From Imbricaverruca yamaguchii (taxonomy: Eukaryota; Arthropoda; Thecostraca; Neoverrucidae), in assembly GCA_034440575.1 (NCBI GenBank), contig JAOTOL010001655.1, forward strand, positions 2,806,001 through 2,870,000: a stretch of DNA of 64,000 bases, in the 5' to 3' direction. A program made the position numbers and the translations under genes. Numbering within the stretch: position 1 is the first letter of the stretch; the number at the start of each line of letters is the position of its first letter. The notes beneath the pieces are model-generated. The model did not search any database and was not told the origin of the DNA. It saw only the letters and a list, made by a program, of their open reading frames with translations. Of this stretch, positions 44,351 through 57,115 are shown piece by piece.

Positions 44351-45160
44351 TCTTTGCGATACACAACTCACGATACTGCCCAAAATCCAGCAATCTAACG
44401 GACCAGTCTGTCCATGTCTGGATTGTTCTCTCATTGGCGCAGTAGTGTACAATTCACGGCGGAAAGAATGAAAATCGCTATTATAGTGCGGCAAATCTTG
44501 GACAATGACGAAAACTATTATTTACAGGGAAAGCAGGCTTGCTGCTGTTCAGTTGTGTCGCCAAAATTAAAAAGTAGCGTATTCCCATGCAGACATATTC
44601 TTGTACATATTTACTCCACATACGGAAAAGAAGACGGAATGAACTCCAAAGCCGCGACTGTACAGTCATGGCTTTGACGGCTTTGTCTTTGGAACCCAGG
44701 ACGTCCGACGACACGTCAGAGATGACAGGCCGAACGTGACGTCACACCGAACTTCACGGACCATCACTTCACTGAATGACGCCAACGTCCCGAGAACATG
44801 AGAGCACGACTTTGGGATCCTGGGATGCTCCAAGAACCCCAAATGCATCCTGGAAGCCAGCGGGGCCCTGTTTGCTTAAGTCGGGTGGCGTTCCGCCGGC
44901 ACACGCCACGCCGCGCGGTTTCGGTGTGCGGCGGGCCGACCGCGCCGGCGGCGCATGAGTGGCACCAGCTGGCCCATTCACCAGGCGCGCGTCCATTCAG
45001 GGCGCGCTGTCGATCAATGCGAGTCGCCATCAATGACGGCGGAAACGGCGCCGCCACACCCCCAGCCACGACCCACTATCGGCTTCCGGCGGCACCGTGC
45101 ATCGATCGGCGCCGTGACGTCACTGGGATACCGCCGGGAGGGGGAGGAGCCTAACAGTGC
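44351..45160. other. Shc intron sequence, GC-rich second half
   Basis: No exon fits the splice phases here. The GC-rich portion (44780-45150) gives overlapping open frames on both strands without recognisable domains. Confidence 0.5.
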
Positions 45161-45164
45161 CGCC

Positions 45165-47670
45165 GGGACAGGAAGGTTCCTGACCGCCACACCAGCACAC
45201 GGTGGTCACTGACGGTACCACCAGCATACGGTGGTCACTGACGGTACCACCACCACATGGAGGTCACTGACGGTACCACCAGCACAGGGATGCCACTGAC
45301 GGTACCACCAGCACATGGAGGTCACTAACGGTTCCACCAGCACAGGGAGGCCACTGACGGTACCACCAGCACACGGTGGTCACTGACGGTACCACCAGCA
45401 CACGGTGGTCACTGACGGTACCACCAGCACACGGTGGTCACTGACGGTACCACCAGCACAGGGAGGCCACTGACGGTACCACCAGCACATGGAGGCCACT
45501 AACGGTTCCACCAGCACATGGAGGCCACTGACGGTACCACCAGCACACGGTGGCCACTGACGGTACCACCATATCAGGGAGGCCACTGACGGTACCACCA
45601 TAATAAGGAGGCCACTGACGGCACTGACGGTACCACCAGCACACGGTGGCCACTGACGGTACCACCAGCACACGGTGGTCACTGACGGTACCACCAGCAC
45701 GCGGTGGTCACTGACGGTACCACCAGCACACGGTGGTCACTGACGGTACCACCAGCACACGGTGGTCACTGACGGTACCACCATCACTGACGTACCACCA
45801 AAGGTGGCCACTGACGGTACCACCATAACAGGGAGGTACCACCAATGGAGGCCACTAACGGTACCACCAGCACATGGAGGCTACTGACGGTACCACCAGC
45901 ACACGGTGGTCACTGACGGTACCACCAGAACACGGTGGTCACTGACGGTACCACCAGCATGGCCACTGGTGGTCGGCCACTGACGGTACCACCATAGCAG
46001 GGAGGCCACTGACGGTACCACCAGCACATGGAGGCCACTGACGGTACCACCAGCACGGTGCCACTGACGGCCTCCAACAAACGGGGGCCACCCAGCGGGA
46101 ACAACAAAAAAAGGAGGCCACTGACGGTACCACCATAATAGGAGGCCACTGACGGTACCACCATAATAGGGAGGCCACTGACGGCACCATCATGACAAGG
46201 TGGCTACTGACGGTACCACCAGCACATGGAGGCCACTGACGGTACCACCAGCACATGGAGGCCACTGACGGTACCACCAGCACATGGAGGCCACTGACGG
46301 TACCACCAGCACAGGGAGGCCACTGACGGCACCATCATGACAAGGTGGCTACTGACGGTACCACCAGCACATGGAGGCCACTGACGGTACCACCAGCACA
46401 TGGAGGCCACTGACGGTACCACCAGCACATGGAGGCCACTGACGGTACCACCAGCACAGGGAGGCCACTGACGGTACCACCAGCACATGGAGGCCACTAA
46501 CGGTTCCACCAGCACATGGAGGCCACTGACGGTACCACCAGCACACGGTGGCCACTGACGGTACCACCAGCACATGGTGGTCACTGACGGTACCACCATA
46601 ATAGGGAGGCCACTGACGGTACCACCAGCACATGGAGGCCACTGACGGTACCACCATAATAGGGAGGCCACTGACGGCACCATCATGACAAGGTGGCTAC
46701 TGACTGTACCACCAGCACATGGAGGCCACTGACGGTACCACCAGCACAGGGAGGTCACTGACGGTACCACCAGCACAGGGAGGCCACTGACGGTACCACC
46801 GCACATGGAGGTCACTAACGGTACCACCATATCAGGGAGGCCACTGACGGTACCACCATAATAGGGAGGCCACTGACGGCACCATCATGACAAGGTGGCT
46901 ACTGACGGTACCACCAGCACATGGAGGCCACTGACGGTACCACCAGCACAGGGAGGTCACTGACGGTACCACCAGCACACGGTGGTCACTGACGGTACCA
47001 CCAGCACACGGTGGCCACTGACGGTACCACCAGCACACGGTGGCCACTGACGGTACCACCAGCACACGGTGGCCACTGACGGTACCACCATATCAGGGAG
47101 GCCACTGACGGTACCACCATAATAGGGAGGCCACTGACGGCACCATCATGACAAGGTGGCTACTGACGGTACCACCAGCACATGGAGGCCACTGACGGTA
47201 CCACCAGCACAGGGAGGCCACTGACGGTACCACCATATCAGGGAGGCCACTGACGGTACCACCATAATAGGGAGGCCACTGACGGCACCATCATGACAAG
47301 GTGGCTACTGACGGTACCACCAGCACATGGAGGCCACTGACGGTACCACCAGCACAGGGAGGCCACTGACGGTACCACCAGCACAGGGAGGCCACTGACG
47401 GTACCACCATAATATGGAGGCCACTGACGGCACCATCATGACAAGGAGGCCACTGACGGTACCACCAGCACATGGAGGCCACTGATGGTACCACCATAAC
47501 AAGGAGGCTACTGACGGTACCACCATGCTAGGGAAGTTGCTGACTGCATCAATATAACAGGGAGGCCACTGGCGGTACCACCATAACAGGGAGGCTACTG
47601 ACGGTACCACCATAATAAGGAAGCCACTGACGGTACCACCATAATAAGGAGGCCACTGACTAAGTCGCCG
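45165..47670. repeat. Large minisatellite, 29-bp unit with higher-order structure
   Basis: Roughly 85 units of 29 bp carry GGCCACTGACGGTACCACCA plus GCACATGGA or variants. Almost every unit contains the palindrome GGTACC. A distinctive variant, GGCACCATCATGACAAGGTG, recurs at about 46175, 46327, 46675, 46876, 47138, 47282 and 47426. Its spacings are close to multiples of 29, indicating higher-order units. The reverse-strand open frames it makes are spurious. Confidence 0.96.
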
Positions 47671-48615
<945 letters not shown>

Positions 48616-48844
48616 CATTCTTTGTCATCAGCAACAGGTACAGACCATTTACGGGTGCAGTAATTGTAAATAAGAATATCATACAATTATTAGTTATTGA
48701 CTATGCAGTAACTGAACGACAAGCGTGGAGCAGACAAGGAAGAAATAATTCATGTCAAACAATAATGGCAGGTAATGGCTGCTAGCTATCAGGTAGTGGA
48801 GTGACTTTTATAACGAGAAAACAAGTGCAGAAGCCATCCGCCCA

Positions 48845-49525
48845 AGGGCGACGACCGAGATCAGAGGCCACAGGCGACGACCGAGAGCAGAGGCCGCAGG
48901 CGACGACCGAGAGCAGAGGCCACATGCGACGACCGAGAGCAGAGGCCACAGGCGACGACCGGGAGCAGAGGCCACAGGCGACGACCGAGAGCAGAGGCCA
49001 CAGGCGACGACCGAGAGCAGAGGCCACAGGCGACGACCAGAGCAGAGGCCACAGGCGACGACCGAGACAGAGGCCACAGGCGACGACCGAGAGCAGAGGC
49101 CACAGGCGACGACCGAGAGAGGCCACAGGCGACGACCGAGAGCAGAGGCCACAGGCGACGACCAAGAGCAGAGGCCACAGGCGACGACCAAGAGCAGAGG
49201 CCACAGGCGACGACCGAGAGCAGAGGCCACAGGCGACGACCGAGAGCAGAGGCCACAGGCGACGACCAAGAGCAGAGGCCACAGGCGACGACCAAGAGCA
49301 GAGGCCACAGGCGACGACCGAGAGCAGAGGCCACAGGCGACGACCAAGAGCAGAGGCCACGGCGACGACTGAGAGCAGAGGCCACAGGCGACGACCGAGA
49401 GCAGAGGCCACAGGCGACGACCAAGAGCAGAGGCCACAGGCGACGACCGAGAGCAGAGGCCACAGGCGACGACCGAGAGCAGAGGCCACAGGCGACGACC
49501 GAGAGCAGAGGCCACAGGCGCTCAC
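48845..49525. repeat. Minisatellite, 26-bp unit
   Basis: About 26 units of 26 bp (AGGCGACGACCGAGAGCAGA plus GGCCAC) lie here, with a few units shortened by 1-6 bases. The unit lacks stops on both strands, so it generates 230-260-codon false frames. Confidence 0.95.
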
Positions 49526-49820
49526 CGACTGCTGTGCTGGACAACTCCACCGCCAAAGGCTCCACGTCCGGTCGGGGCTGTTAACCTGACAGTTCCGCCG
49601 CTACCACCCACATAATACACACCCGGCCAACACGAGGCCGTTCACAACCCGGCATCCCTCACCGGGTCGGCCACTGGCCACCACTAAGCTAGTCAAGGCT
49701 CCTCCTCCTCGTCCTCAGACAGCGCCACTGCGCCGACCCAGCCCGCCCCAATGACGCGGTCCACCGGCCCGCCCCAGCGGTCCTGGGAGCATCCTCAGGC
49801 GGCCGGGCCCGGCCACTCAC

Positions 49821-49987
49821 CTTTTCGTGTACGCCGGCGCCCGCTTGAGGTACTCCTTGAAGCGCAGCTCGAACGCCTGGCCGATGGTGGTGATGACACT
49901 CTGGGCGACGCCGCCGCACTCCAGCACGAAGCACACCCGCCCGTACCGGCTGTCCTTGGCCACGTACGCCACGAAGTCCATCGTGTC
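49821..49987 (-). CDS. Shc adaptor, PTB C-terminal exon
   Basis: The 167-bp exon enters in phase 0 after CTGCCGCAG and leaves in phase 2 before GTGAGT. It encodes [39 protein letters not shown] and [25 protein letters not shown], the H/F-x-L-E-C strand and the final helix [12 protein letters not shown] match the Shc PTB domain, which binds NPxpY peptides and phosphoinositides. The helix packs over the peptide groove. Confidence 0.96.
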
Positions 49988-50208
49988 CTGCGGCAGCACA
50001 GCCGGGGTCAGCGATCGACCGGCTCGGCCGGTGGGCAGTCGAGGCCACGGCCGGTGGTGGCAGAGTCGGCGGTCGGCGGTCGGCGGGAGCTGGGCGCGCC
50101 AGCAACACGGTTGGAACTAGCCAGGGGGGGCAGGTCAGTGGCGGGAACTGGGCGCGCCAGCAACACGGTCGGAACTAGCCGGGGAGGGGTAAGTCAGTGG
50201 CGGGTGGT

Positions 50209-50338
50209 GAATTGGAGCTTAGAGGCGCGTCGACATCCAGGGTCATTTTGCGTAGTCAGTGGCGGGAAAGCAGGGAAAGTCAAATTAGTCAGTTATTATG
50301 GTTCTAGGAACGTATCGACTGCAGTGGTCATGCAGCGC
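50209..50338 (-). repeat. Two partial copies of the dispersed GCGC family
   Basis: The first copy (50209-50252) has GAGCTTAGAGGCGCGTCGAC and then diverges. The second (50292-50338) has GGAACGTATCGACTGCAGTG then GTCATGCAGCGCCC. Both are truncated relative to the copies at 41.2 and 58.1 kb. Confidence 0.55.
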
Positions 50339-51009
50339 CCAGCAAGTCACAAGTCAGGAGCAGGGTCAGCGAAGAGGAGACAGTGAGAGGAGAGGCAGGA
50401 ACAGTGAAGACAGGCAGTGGGCGGCATCATAGCGGACGGAGAAAGCATGACCAGTGCAGGGGCACACCAGTGGCAGGAAGCGCTTACCGCTGATACGAGC
50501 GGCGGAAACCATGTAAGGAGATTAGTGATCCCTGGGCTAGAATTACGATGGTAGCATCGGCGTCAGCGATGGCTTACAGCACACCAGCTCATGAGAGTCA
50601 CGATGCTTTGGCTGCGCACTTGTGGACACCAACTCTGCCCAAGTCTACGCAGTTCACGTATATTACCACAGAGGTGTTGCAGACTACGCATGAATAACTT
50701 TGCCACCGAGCAACGAACTCCCAAATGGTAAATGACACCTCTGTGCCTGCGCGCCACACTCCGTGTATAAGTCCTGCATGTAGCTTCAACCCTTCTTTTG
50801 CACAATTTAAGTTGTGTGGATAGTGGTACCAAGCGCAATTCTTACAAACATGCATCCAACAGCTTGATAGTGAAAACATATTTATTAGTTCAGATTGCTT
50901 ATTTGGTCTTAACTTAAATGTTTCGTTCGACTTCGGGCGACTCTTTCTGTTATATTGTACCCATAACATGCTATTATAAAACGGACGTTTAACCAAACGA
51001 AAAATACGT

Positions 51010-51153
51010 GGTTGGTTGGTTCCTGGTTTCACGACAGGTCGACCGTTGAGTAATGTAGCGTCGCCAATCTCTCACGACGATCGGCCGCGGGCGAAGGGTA
51101 GCGACAGGCCAGATCAGAACCCGCAACCTTTCGATTGTGAGACTGCTTGTCCA
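51010..51153 (-). mobile_element. tRNA-derived SINE with (AACC)n tail
   Basis: The minus strand has a tRNA-like head with the B-box-like GGTTCTGATC (51113-51122). It is followed by CCTGTCGCTACCCTTCG and GTGAGAGATTGGCGACG, and ends AACCAACCAACC. The body matches the copy at 58621-58762. The A-box end is less well conserved. Confidence 0.7.
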
Positions 51154-51242
51154 TACGGAAAACACGTGGGTACACCCAATCAATAGATGAAAAATTCGGA
51201 TGACACCGAATTCGTGGCGAACATGAGAACTATGATTTTTTG

Positions 51243-51287
51243 GAGTGGGTTTAGAGGCGCATCGACTGCGTTGGTCATACAGCGGAC
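51243..51287 (-). repeat. Copy of the dispersed GCGC family
   Basis: The plus strand reads GTTTAGAGGCGCATCGACTG then CGTTGGTCATACAGCGGA, close to the family consensus. Confidence 0.6.
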
Positions 51288-51784
51288 TTTTTGGAGTGGA
51301 AATTGTATCCATCATACCCCAAAACTGCAAAAAAACTAGCACCCATTCATACATGCAGCGTATTGAAGTTTCACAATCGATGCTTGCTTGGCGACGCAAG
51401 TATTTTGACATGCACTATTCATATTCAAGATCATTCGTACCCTCATCCATACATCCTCAAACGATATAAGCTAGTTGTTTGGGTGAATTAATTAGTTGGG
51501 GCCTCGTGAGAGTCAACCATATGTTAACACACAACTATCATTAAAATACGTTCGTCACAGTGGCATCGAAATCGTGACCGACACCAAAATCAACCTGTTC
51601 TCGAAGAAGTCAGACAGTGTCATAAAGCAGCAATGTAGCTGGCCTAAGATCATCCACTCAGACAGCGACATCCGGCACCTCGTCACACAAGGCCGACACC
51701 ACTCAGAAAATCCATAACACTGACGAGCCGTGCCGGCTGGCGCGAGCTATTCCTGGGACTGGGCGGCGCAGCTTCTGAATGAAC

Positions 51785-51945
51785 CCCCACCTGCCTCGAG
51801 GGCCCACCCCAGAACACGGTGTCAGACCACACCCTCACCTGACGCGAGGGCCCATCCCCGCACCCTCACCTGACACGAGGGCCCACCACCACACACGGTG
51901 TCAGACCGCACCCTCACCTGACACGATGACGGGCCCGCCCCCACA
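51785..51945. repeat. Degenerate tandem repeat, CACCTGACRCGAGGGCCCA units
   Basis: A few irregular units alternate CACCCTCACCTGACACGAGG with CACACGGTGTCAGACC. Confidence 0.75.
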
Positions 51946-52124
51946 TACGGTGCGCTATAACATTGGCTGCGCCGAGCGCTGATAATTCGTGACGGCTGCC
52001 GGAAACGTGGCAACACACGAGATCCAACCCAGCACGCCACTGCCTGGTACATATATGCAGGGACGCTGACGGGAAATCACTATCGGCCGGCCAGCCGCCG
52101 GAAGTGGCAAGGACACGACCCGAC

Positions 52125-52410
52125 CAGAATATCTCAGTGGCGACCAGCAGAGCATAGGGCTGCTCAACACGACCCGACCAGAATATATCAGATGCGACTA
52201 GCAGAGCACAGGGATGCTCAACACGACCCGACCAGAATATATCAGTGGCGACCAGCAGAGCACAGGGATGCTCAACACGACCCGACCAGAATATATCAGA
52301 TGCGACTAGCAGAGCACAGGGATGCTCAACACGACCCGACCAGAATATATCAGTGTCGACCAGCAGAGCACAGGGATGCTCAACACGATCAGACCAGAAT
52401 ATCTCTCGGC
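52125..52410. repeat. Minisatellite, 54-bp unit
   Basis: Five units contain AGCAGAGCACAGGGATGCTC and AACACGACCCGACCAGAATA. Adjacent units alternate between two variants (TGGCGACC and GATGCGAC), suggesting a 108-bp dimer. Confidence 0.93.
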
Positions 52411-52429
52411 CACCGGCAGGGTATATTAT

Positions 52430-52660
52430 AAGAAAGAGCAGGGCAGGATAGTGGTGCCGAGCCGACTGGGCCAGAGCAGGACAGACACCAAAGTGGCGCA
52501 GAGTCGACCGGGACAGAACGGGGCGCGACATTAGCGACGAGTCGACTGGGGCAGAACAGGGCAGGGCAGTGGCGCCAAGTCGACTGGGGAAGAGCAGGAG
52601 ATGGAATCACAGTGGCGTCGAGTCGACTGGGGCAGGGCAGCGCCGGACATGGCAGGCAGG
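52430..52660. repeat. Degenerate repeat, GTCGACTGGGGCAGARCAGG units
   Basis: Several irregular units of about 35-50 bp share GAGTCGACTGGGGCAG. They are intronic and show no coding signal. Confidence 0.75.
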
Positions 52661-52663
52661 GCA

Positions 52664-52750
52664 GGGCATGGAATGTCATGTCATGTCATGTCATGGCATG
52701 GCATGGCATGGCATGGCATGGAATGACATGGCATGGGATGGCATGGCAGA
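52664..52750. repeat. (CATGG)n / (TCATG)n microsatellite
   Basis: A pentanucleotide tract of TCATG and CATGG with a few variants. The CATG palindrome recurs every five bases. Confidence 0.93.
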
Positions 52751-52970
52751 GCAGGGCATGTCAGAACGGGGTGGAGCAGTGCTGGTGACAGCAGACTCGA
52801 ACAATATGACTAAATGACAGGGGACTAGTGGATAACAGTCAGCATAAAGCGCCAGAGGAGACTTTGCAGGGCGAAACCCTATGCAGATCCTGCAGCTTTG
52901 AGCTTCCTTGGACGACATGTTCGGTCGTCATTAAACGTTCTGGGACATGTCCGACATCCATCAGTTCATC
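52751..52970. other. Shc intron sequence between arrays
   Basis: No recognised feature. Confidence 0.5.
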
Positions 52971-52974
52971 CGGA

Positions 52975-53215
52975 TATACTCAATAGCTCCCCTTGGACGT
53001 GTCCGGCAGCCAATAGCTCCCCTTGGACGTGTCCGGCAGCCACCAGCTCCCCTTGGACATCGCCAGCAGCCATCAGCTCCCCTTAGACATGTCCAGCGGC
53101 CGCCAACTCCCCTCGGACATGTCCGGCAGCCACCAGTTCCCATGGACATCGCCAGCAGCCATCAGCTCCCCTTAGACATGTCCAGCAGCCGCCAACTCCC
53201 CTGGGCGACATTTCC
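52975..53215. repeat. Minisatellite, ~30-bp unit
   Basis: About eight units contain GTGTCCGGCAGCCACCAGCT and CCCCTTGGACAT. Some units are 33-36 bp. Confidence 0.9.
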
Positions 53216-53324
53216 GGCAGCTGGCAGCCCCGGCCACACGACAGTCTGCCGGCGCCTCGCCAATTGGCTCTCTGGCGAGCGCGCCGCCAGCTGCGTGGCC
53301 AAACAGCGGTGTCGACCACACCCC

Positions 53325-54345
53325 CGGCCGGTCACCACTGGGGCGGACACGCCCGGCGGCCGGTCACCACTGGGGCGGACACGTCCGGCGGCCAGTCACC
53401 ACTGGGGCGGACACGTCCGGCGGCCGGTCACCACTGGGGCGGACACGCCCGACGGCCGGTCACCACTGGGGCGGACACGTCCGGCGGCCAGTCATCACTG
53501 GGGCGGACACGTCCGGCGGCCAGTCACCACTGGGGCGGTCATCACTGGAGCGGACACGTCCGGCGGCCAGTCATCACTGGGGCGGACACGTCCGGCGGCC
53601 GGTCACCACTGGGGCGGACACGTCCGGCGGCCGGTCATCACTGGGGCGGACACGTCCGGCGGCCGGTCATCACTGGGGCGGACACGTCCGGCGGCCAGTC
53701 ACCACTGGGGCGGACACGTCCGGCGGCCAGCCACCACTGGGGCGGACACGTCCGGCGGCCGGTCACCACTGGGGCGGACACGTCCGGCGGCCAGCCACCA
53801 CTGGGGCGGACACGTCCGGCGGCCAGTCATCACTGGGGCGGACACGTCCGGCGGCCGGTCACCACTGGGGCGGACACGTCCGGCGGCCAGTCATCACTGG
53901 GGCGGACACGTCCGGCGGCCGGTCACCACTGGGGCGGACACGTCCGACGGCCAGTCATCACTGGGGCGGACACGCCCGGCGGCCGGTCACCACTGGGGCG
54001 GACACGTCCGGCGGCCGGTCACCACTGGGGCGGACACGCCCGGCGGCCGGTCACCACTGGGGCGGACACGCCCGGCGGCCGGTCACCACTGGGGCGGACA
54101 CGCCCGGCGGCCGGTCACCACTGGGGCGGACACGCCCGGCGGCCAGTCACCACTGGGGCGGACACGTCCGGCGGCCGGTCACCACTGGGGCGGACACGTC
54201 CGACGGCCAGTCATCACTGGGGCGGACACGTCCGGCGGCCGGTCACCACTGGGGCGGACACGTCCGGCGGCCAGTCACCACTGGGGCGGACACGTCCGGC
54301 GGCCGATCACCACTGGGGCGGACACGCCCGGCGGCCACCAGACGC
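53325..54345. repeat. Minisatellite, 32-bp unit
   Basis: About 32 units of 32 bp contain CCACTGGGGCGGACACGTCC plus GGCGGCCRGTCA. Units are very similar, suggesting recent expansion or homogenisation. As 32 is not a multiple of three, one peptide cycles through all frames and gives false frames of several hundred codons. Confidence 0.96.
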
Positions 54346-54429
54346 CATCTGGCCGGGCTCGGCCGGCCGGTGGGCCGTGTGATGCCGTGCCCTCCAGCAA
54401 CAAGGTTAGTCGCGCTGTCGGCAACTGCG

Positions 54430-54881
54430 ACTGGACAGCGGCCGACCAGGCGTCTGCACGGCGATCGCCCGGCATCCACCATCATCATCGGCCGGCTCCA
54501 CAACAGCGGCCGGCCAGGTGTGTCTATACGGCGACCGCCCGGCATCCACCATCATCATCGGCCGGCTCCACAACATCGACCGGCCAGGCGTCTGCACGAC
54601 GACCGCCCGGCATCCACCATCACCATCGGCCGGCTCCACAACAGCGGCCGGCCAGGTGTGTCTGTACTGCGACCGCCCGGCATCCACCATCATCATCGGC
54701 CGGCTCCACAGCAGCGGCCGGCCAAGTGTGTCTGTACGGCGACCGTCCGGCATCCACCATCATCATCGGCCGGCTCCACAACAGCGGCCGGCCAAGTGTG
54801 TCTGTACGGCGACCGTCCGGCATCCACCATCATCATCGGCCGGCTGCACAACAGCGGCCGGCCAGGTGTGTCTGTACGGCG
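54430..54881. repeat. Minisatellite, 70-bp unit, left part
   Basis: About six units of 68-70 bp contain GGCATCCACCATCATCATCG and CCAGGTGTGTCTGTACGGCG. The array is interrupted by an inserted element at 54882 and resumes at 55158. Confidence 0.93.
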
Positions 54882-55157
54882 GTGTCATAAAATTATTTCA
54901 CCATTAACTGTGCGGATGAAGAAAGAAGTTGCTTGGGAATAGTGAAAGATTGGAAGAAAATAAAGGATCGTCACTTAAGGATTAAAAAAATGGAATGCCT
55001 TTCACTTCAGTCACATGCATTTTACATTATTTAGCAGTTGTGTGTATAATGACTGCCCACACATGTGGCAAAATGGTAAAAACCTAAGGCAAGGATGAAA
55101 TAGCACAATTCCATTAAATGTGAATTTACAGGCCACATGGTCAATTATTTTACACTG
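54882..55157. mobile_element. AT-rich MITE inserted in a minisatellite
   Basis: The 276-bp AT-rich element has imperfect inverted ends: GTGTCATAAAATTATTTCAC on the left, and the complement CAGTGTAAAATAATTGACCA on the right. It is flanked on both sides by CTGTACGGCG (54872-54881 and 55158-55167). That 10-bp direct repeat is consistent with a 9-10-bp target duplication such as Mutator-like elements make. It carries no coding sequence. Confidence 0.75.
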
Positions 55158-55365
55158 CTGTACGGCGACCGCCCAGCAGTGACCATCATCGGCCGGCTCC
55201 ACAACAGCGGCCGGCCAGGTGTGTCTGTACTGCGACCGCCCGGCATCCACCATCATCATCGGCCGGCTCCACAACAGCGGCCGGTCAGGTGTGTCTGTAC
55301 GGCGACCGCCCGGCATCGACCATCATCGCCGGCCGGCTCCACAGCAGCGGCCAACCAGGTGTTTG
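55158..55365. repeat. Minisatellite, 70-bp unit, right part
   Basis: About three units continue the array that was split by the inserted element. Unit sequence is the same as on the left, with small differences. Confidence 0.93.
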
Positions 55366-55429
55366 CATGGTGCCACTGCAGTAGTGGAGGCTCTCCGGCC
55401 GTATGAGTGGTACAGGTACACTGGAGGTT

Positions 55430-55765
55430 CGCCGGCTGTGTCAATGGTGCAAGCGACCGTGGTCACTCAGAGGCCGTGTCAGCGGTGACTCGGAGGCCGT
55501 ATCAGCGGTACAGGCGACAGCGGTGACTCGGAGGCCGTGTCAGTGGTACAGGCGACAGCGGTGACTTGGAGGCCATGTCAGCGGTACAGGCGACAGCGGT
55601 GACTTGGAGGCCATGTCAGCGGTACAGGCGACAGCGGTGACTTGGAGGCCGTGCCAGTGGTACAGGCGACAGCGGTGACTCGGAGGCCGTGTCAATGGTA
55701 CAGGCGGCAGTAGTGGCTCGGAGGCCGTGTCAGCGGTACAGGCGACAGCGATGACTCGGGGGCCG
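55430..55765. repeat. Minisatellite, 38-bp unit
   Basis: About eight units contain GGCGACAGCGGTGACTYGGA and GGCCGTGTCAGCGGTACA. The array directly follows the 70-bp array. Confidence 0.93.
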
Positions 55766-55950
55766 GCAGGCGCACCGTCCGCCATTGCTGCGGCGCAGAT
55801 GGTCGCCGCCAACCTGTTTAAGTCAGTCGTCTTTGGAGAGCCAGTCGGAGGCGGTCCTGTGCAGCGGCGCCGTAAAATACCGGCGGCGCACCGATGGTGG
55901 GGTGCCGCGTGCACCGGCAAGGCCATCGGCGACCGGTAATTCTTCCGCAC

Positions 55951-56140
55951 CAGAGGCGCAGAGGCGCAGTCAACCCCCCCCCCCCCCCCCAGCACCCACA
56001 TATACACTAGATCAAACGAGACATTTTCAGATTTTGACAACACGTAACCATAAATTTTCGGCGCGCTTCACGTTCCGGAAGATTCCTCCGATGCATCTTA
56101 TGTGCCCCCCCCCCCTAGGAAAATACTGGCTGCGCCACTG
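55951..56140. mobile_element. Small non-autonomous element with CAGNGGCGCAG ends
   Basis: The left end is CAGAGGCGCAG with a poly-C run. The right end, complemented, is CAGTGGCGCAGCCAG with a poly-G run. The flanks TCCGCAC and TCTGCAC may be a short imperfect target duplication. There is no coding sequence. The same right end occurs near 12.6 kb. Confidence 0.55.
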
Positions 56141-56149
56141 TCTGCACCT

Positions 56150-56680
56150 CGGTATTGCTTTCTTCACGTAGGAAGTGAGCGTGTAATCACGCGAATGCAC
56201 TGGAAATGCCGGCAAAAAAAAGACTACCAACGTAAATTAGGAAGATCATGGGTTCGCTTAAGGCGCACCCACCTGGTGACGTATGTGACGTAGCCACTTT
56301 CTCACGCCAAATAGTTGCGATAGTAAGTCTGCAGTCAGCGGGCCTGGCACATGCAGGCCTTTGGTTATGGGACGGGCACGCTGGCCACGACACTATTGAC
56401 TCACTATTAAATGCACCATAAAATGTAGTTAAGGGTAACTTCAAAGTTTTAGCCATGATGCACGTGATAAATGCGTTCCAGTGCTATGAACATGAATACT
56501 ATAATGCAGTTTGAACTAGTTAGTCAATACACCAACATTAGACTCCAGCATACATCAAATTATACAGGTTCAGGAAGTGCATCTCCTGTTCTACATGGGT
56601 CGAAGGAAATAATTCCTGTTGCTAATTTTGTGTATTGGGTGGTTCACGGCGCACTTTGTGCACAATCACGGCTAATGGCA
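56150..56680. other. No recognised feature
   Basis: AT-rich Shc intron sequence without identifiable repeats or exons. Confidence 0.45.
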
Positions 56681-56724
56681 TCGCCCACACTGGTGTGCCG
56701 CGGGATTGGGAAATGTCTCGAGCG

Positions 56725-56790
56725 GTGCGACTGCCGAACCCGGGACCTTAGTACCCAGAACTCAGCACCGTAACTACTCGGCCATCCCCG
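56725..56790 (-). mobile_element. tRNA-Ser/Leu-like SINE head
   Basis: The minus strand carries GGGGATGGCCGAGTAGTTAC, close to the A box TGGCCGAGTGGTTA of tRNA-Ser/Leu. GGGTTCGGCAGTC follows as a B-box-like element (56729-56741), with 29 bases between the two boxes. It differs from the SINE at 51.0 and 58.6 kb, so a second SINE family is implied. The downstream body is not defined. Confidence 0.5.
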
Positions 56791-57034
56791 CCCCTGTTGC
56801 TATTCTTAGGACATACAAGCCAGTTGGTGCTTCGGGACACATTCGTGCCGGACGAATTCCCAGAAACAGCCGCCGAACGTGACAAGGCATAGAGCACTGC
56901 TTTAGAGCCGCACAATCGCTTCCAACGTGTTCAACTAACCCTGTCGCAGACCCAACACCCAACCGTGCAGCGTTGGTGGCCGGGAGTGCTATGTGAACTG
57001 CCACCATTTGCCCGTGGCCCCAGAGTGTAAGCCT

Positions 57035-57115
57035 GGCGCTGACGCCAGCGCTGACGCCAGCGCTGACGCCAGCGCTGACGCTGGTGCTGACGCTGGTGCT
57101 GACGCTGCTGATGAT
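57035..57115. repeat. 12-bp tandem repeat
   Basis: Seven units of GACGCCAGCGCT or GACGCTGGTGCT. The GC-rich surroundings give overlapping open frames on both strands without recognisable domains. Confidence 0.9.

Larger units (their letters stand above)
49988..51780. other. Shc intron with dispersed repeats
   Basis: It contains a short GGGAACTGGGCGCGCCAGCA duplication at 50085-50180. It also has copies of the dispersed GCGC family at 50209-50252, 50292-50338 and 51243-51287, and one tRNA-derived SINE on the minus strand. Confidence 0.55.

Noticed and set aside
48782..49589. Open frames of 230-260 codons on both strands
   Set aside because: They come from the 26-bp repeat without stops; no domain or splice support.
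52947..54890. A 647-codon plus-strand open frame and overlapping frames of 190-370 codons
   Set aside because: They consist almost wholly of 32-bp and 70-bp minisatellite units whose one-frame peptide cycles because the unit is not a multiple of three. They lie in a Shc intron and lack domains or splice signals.
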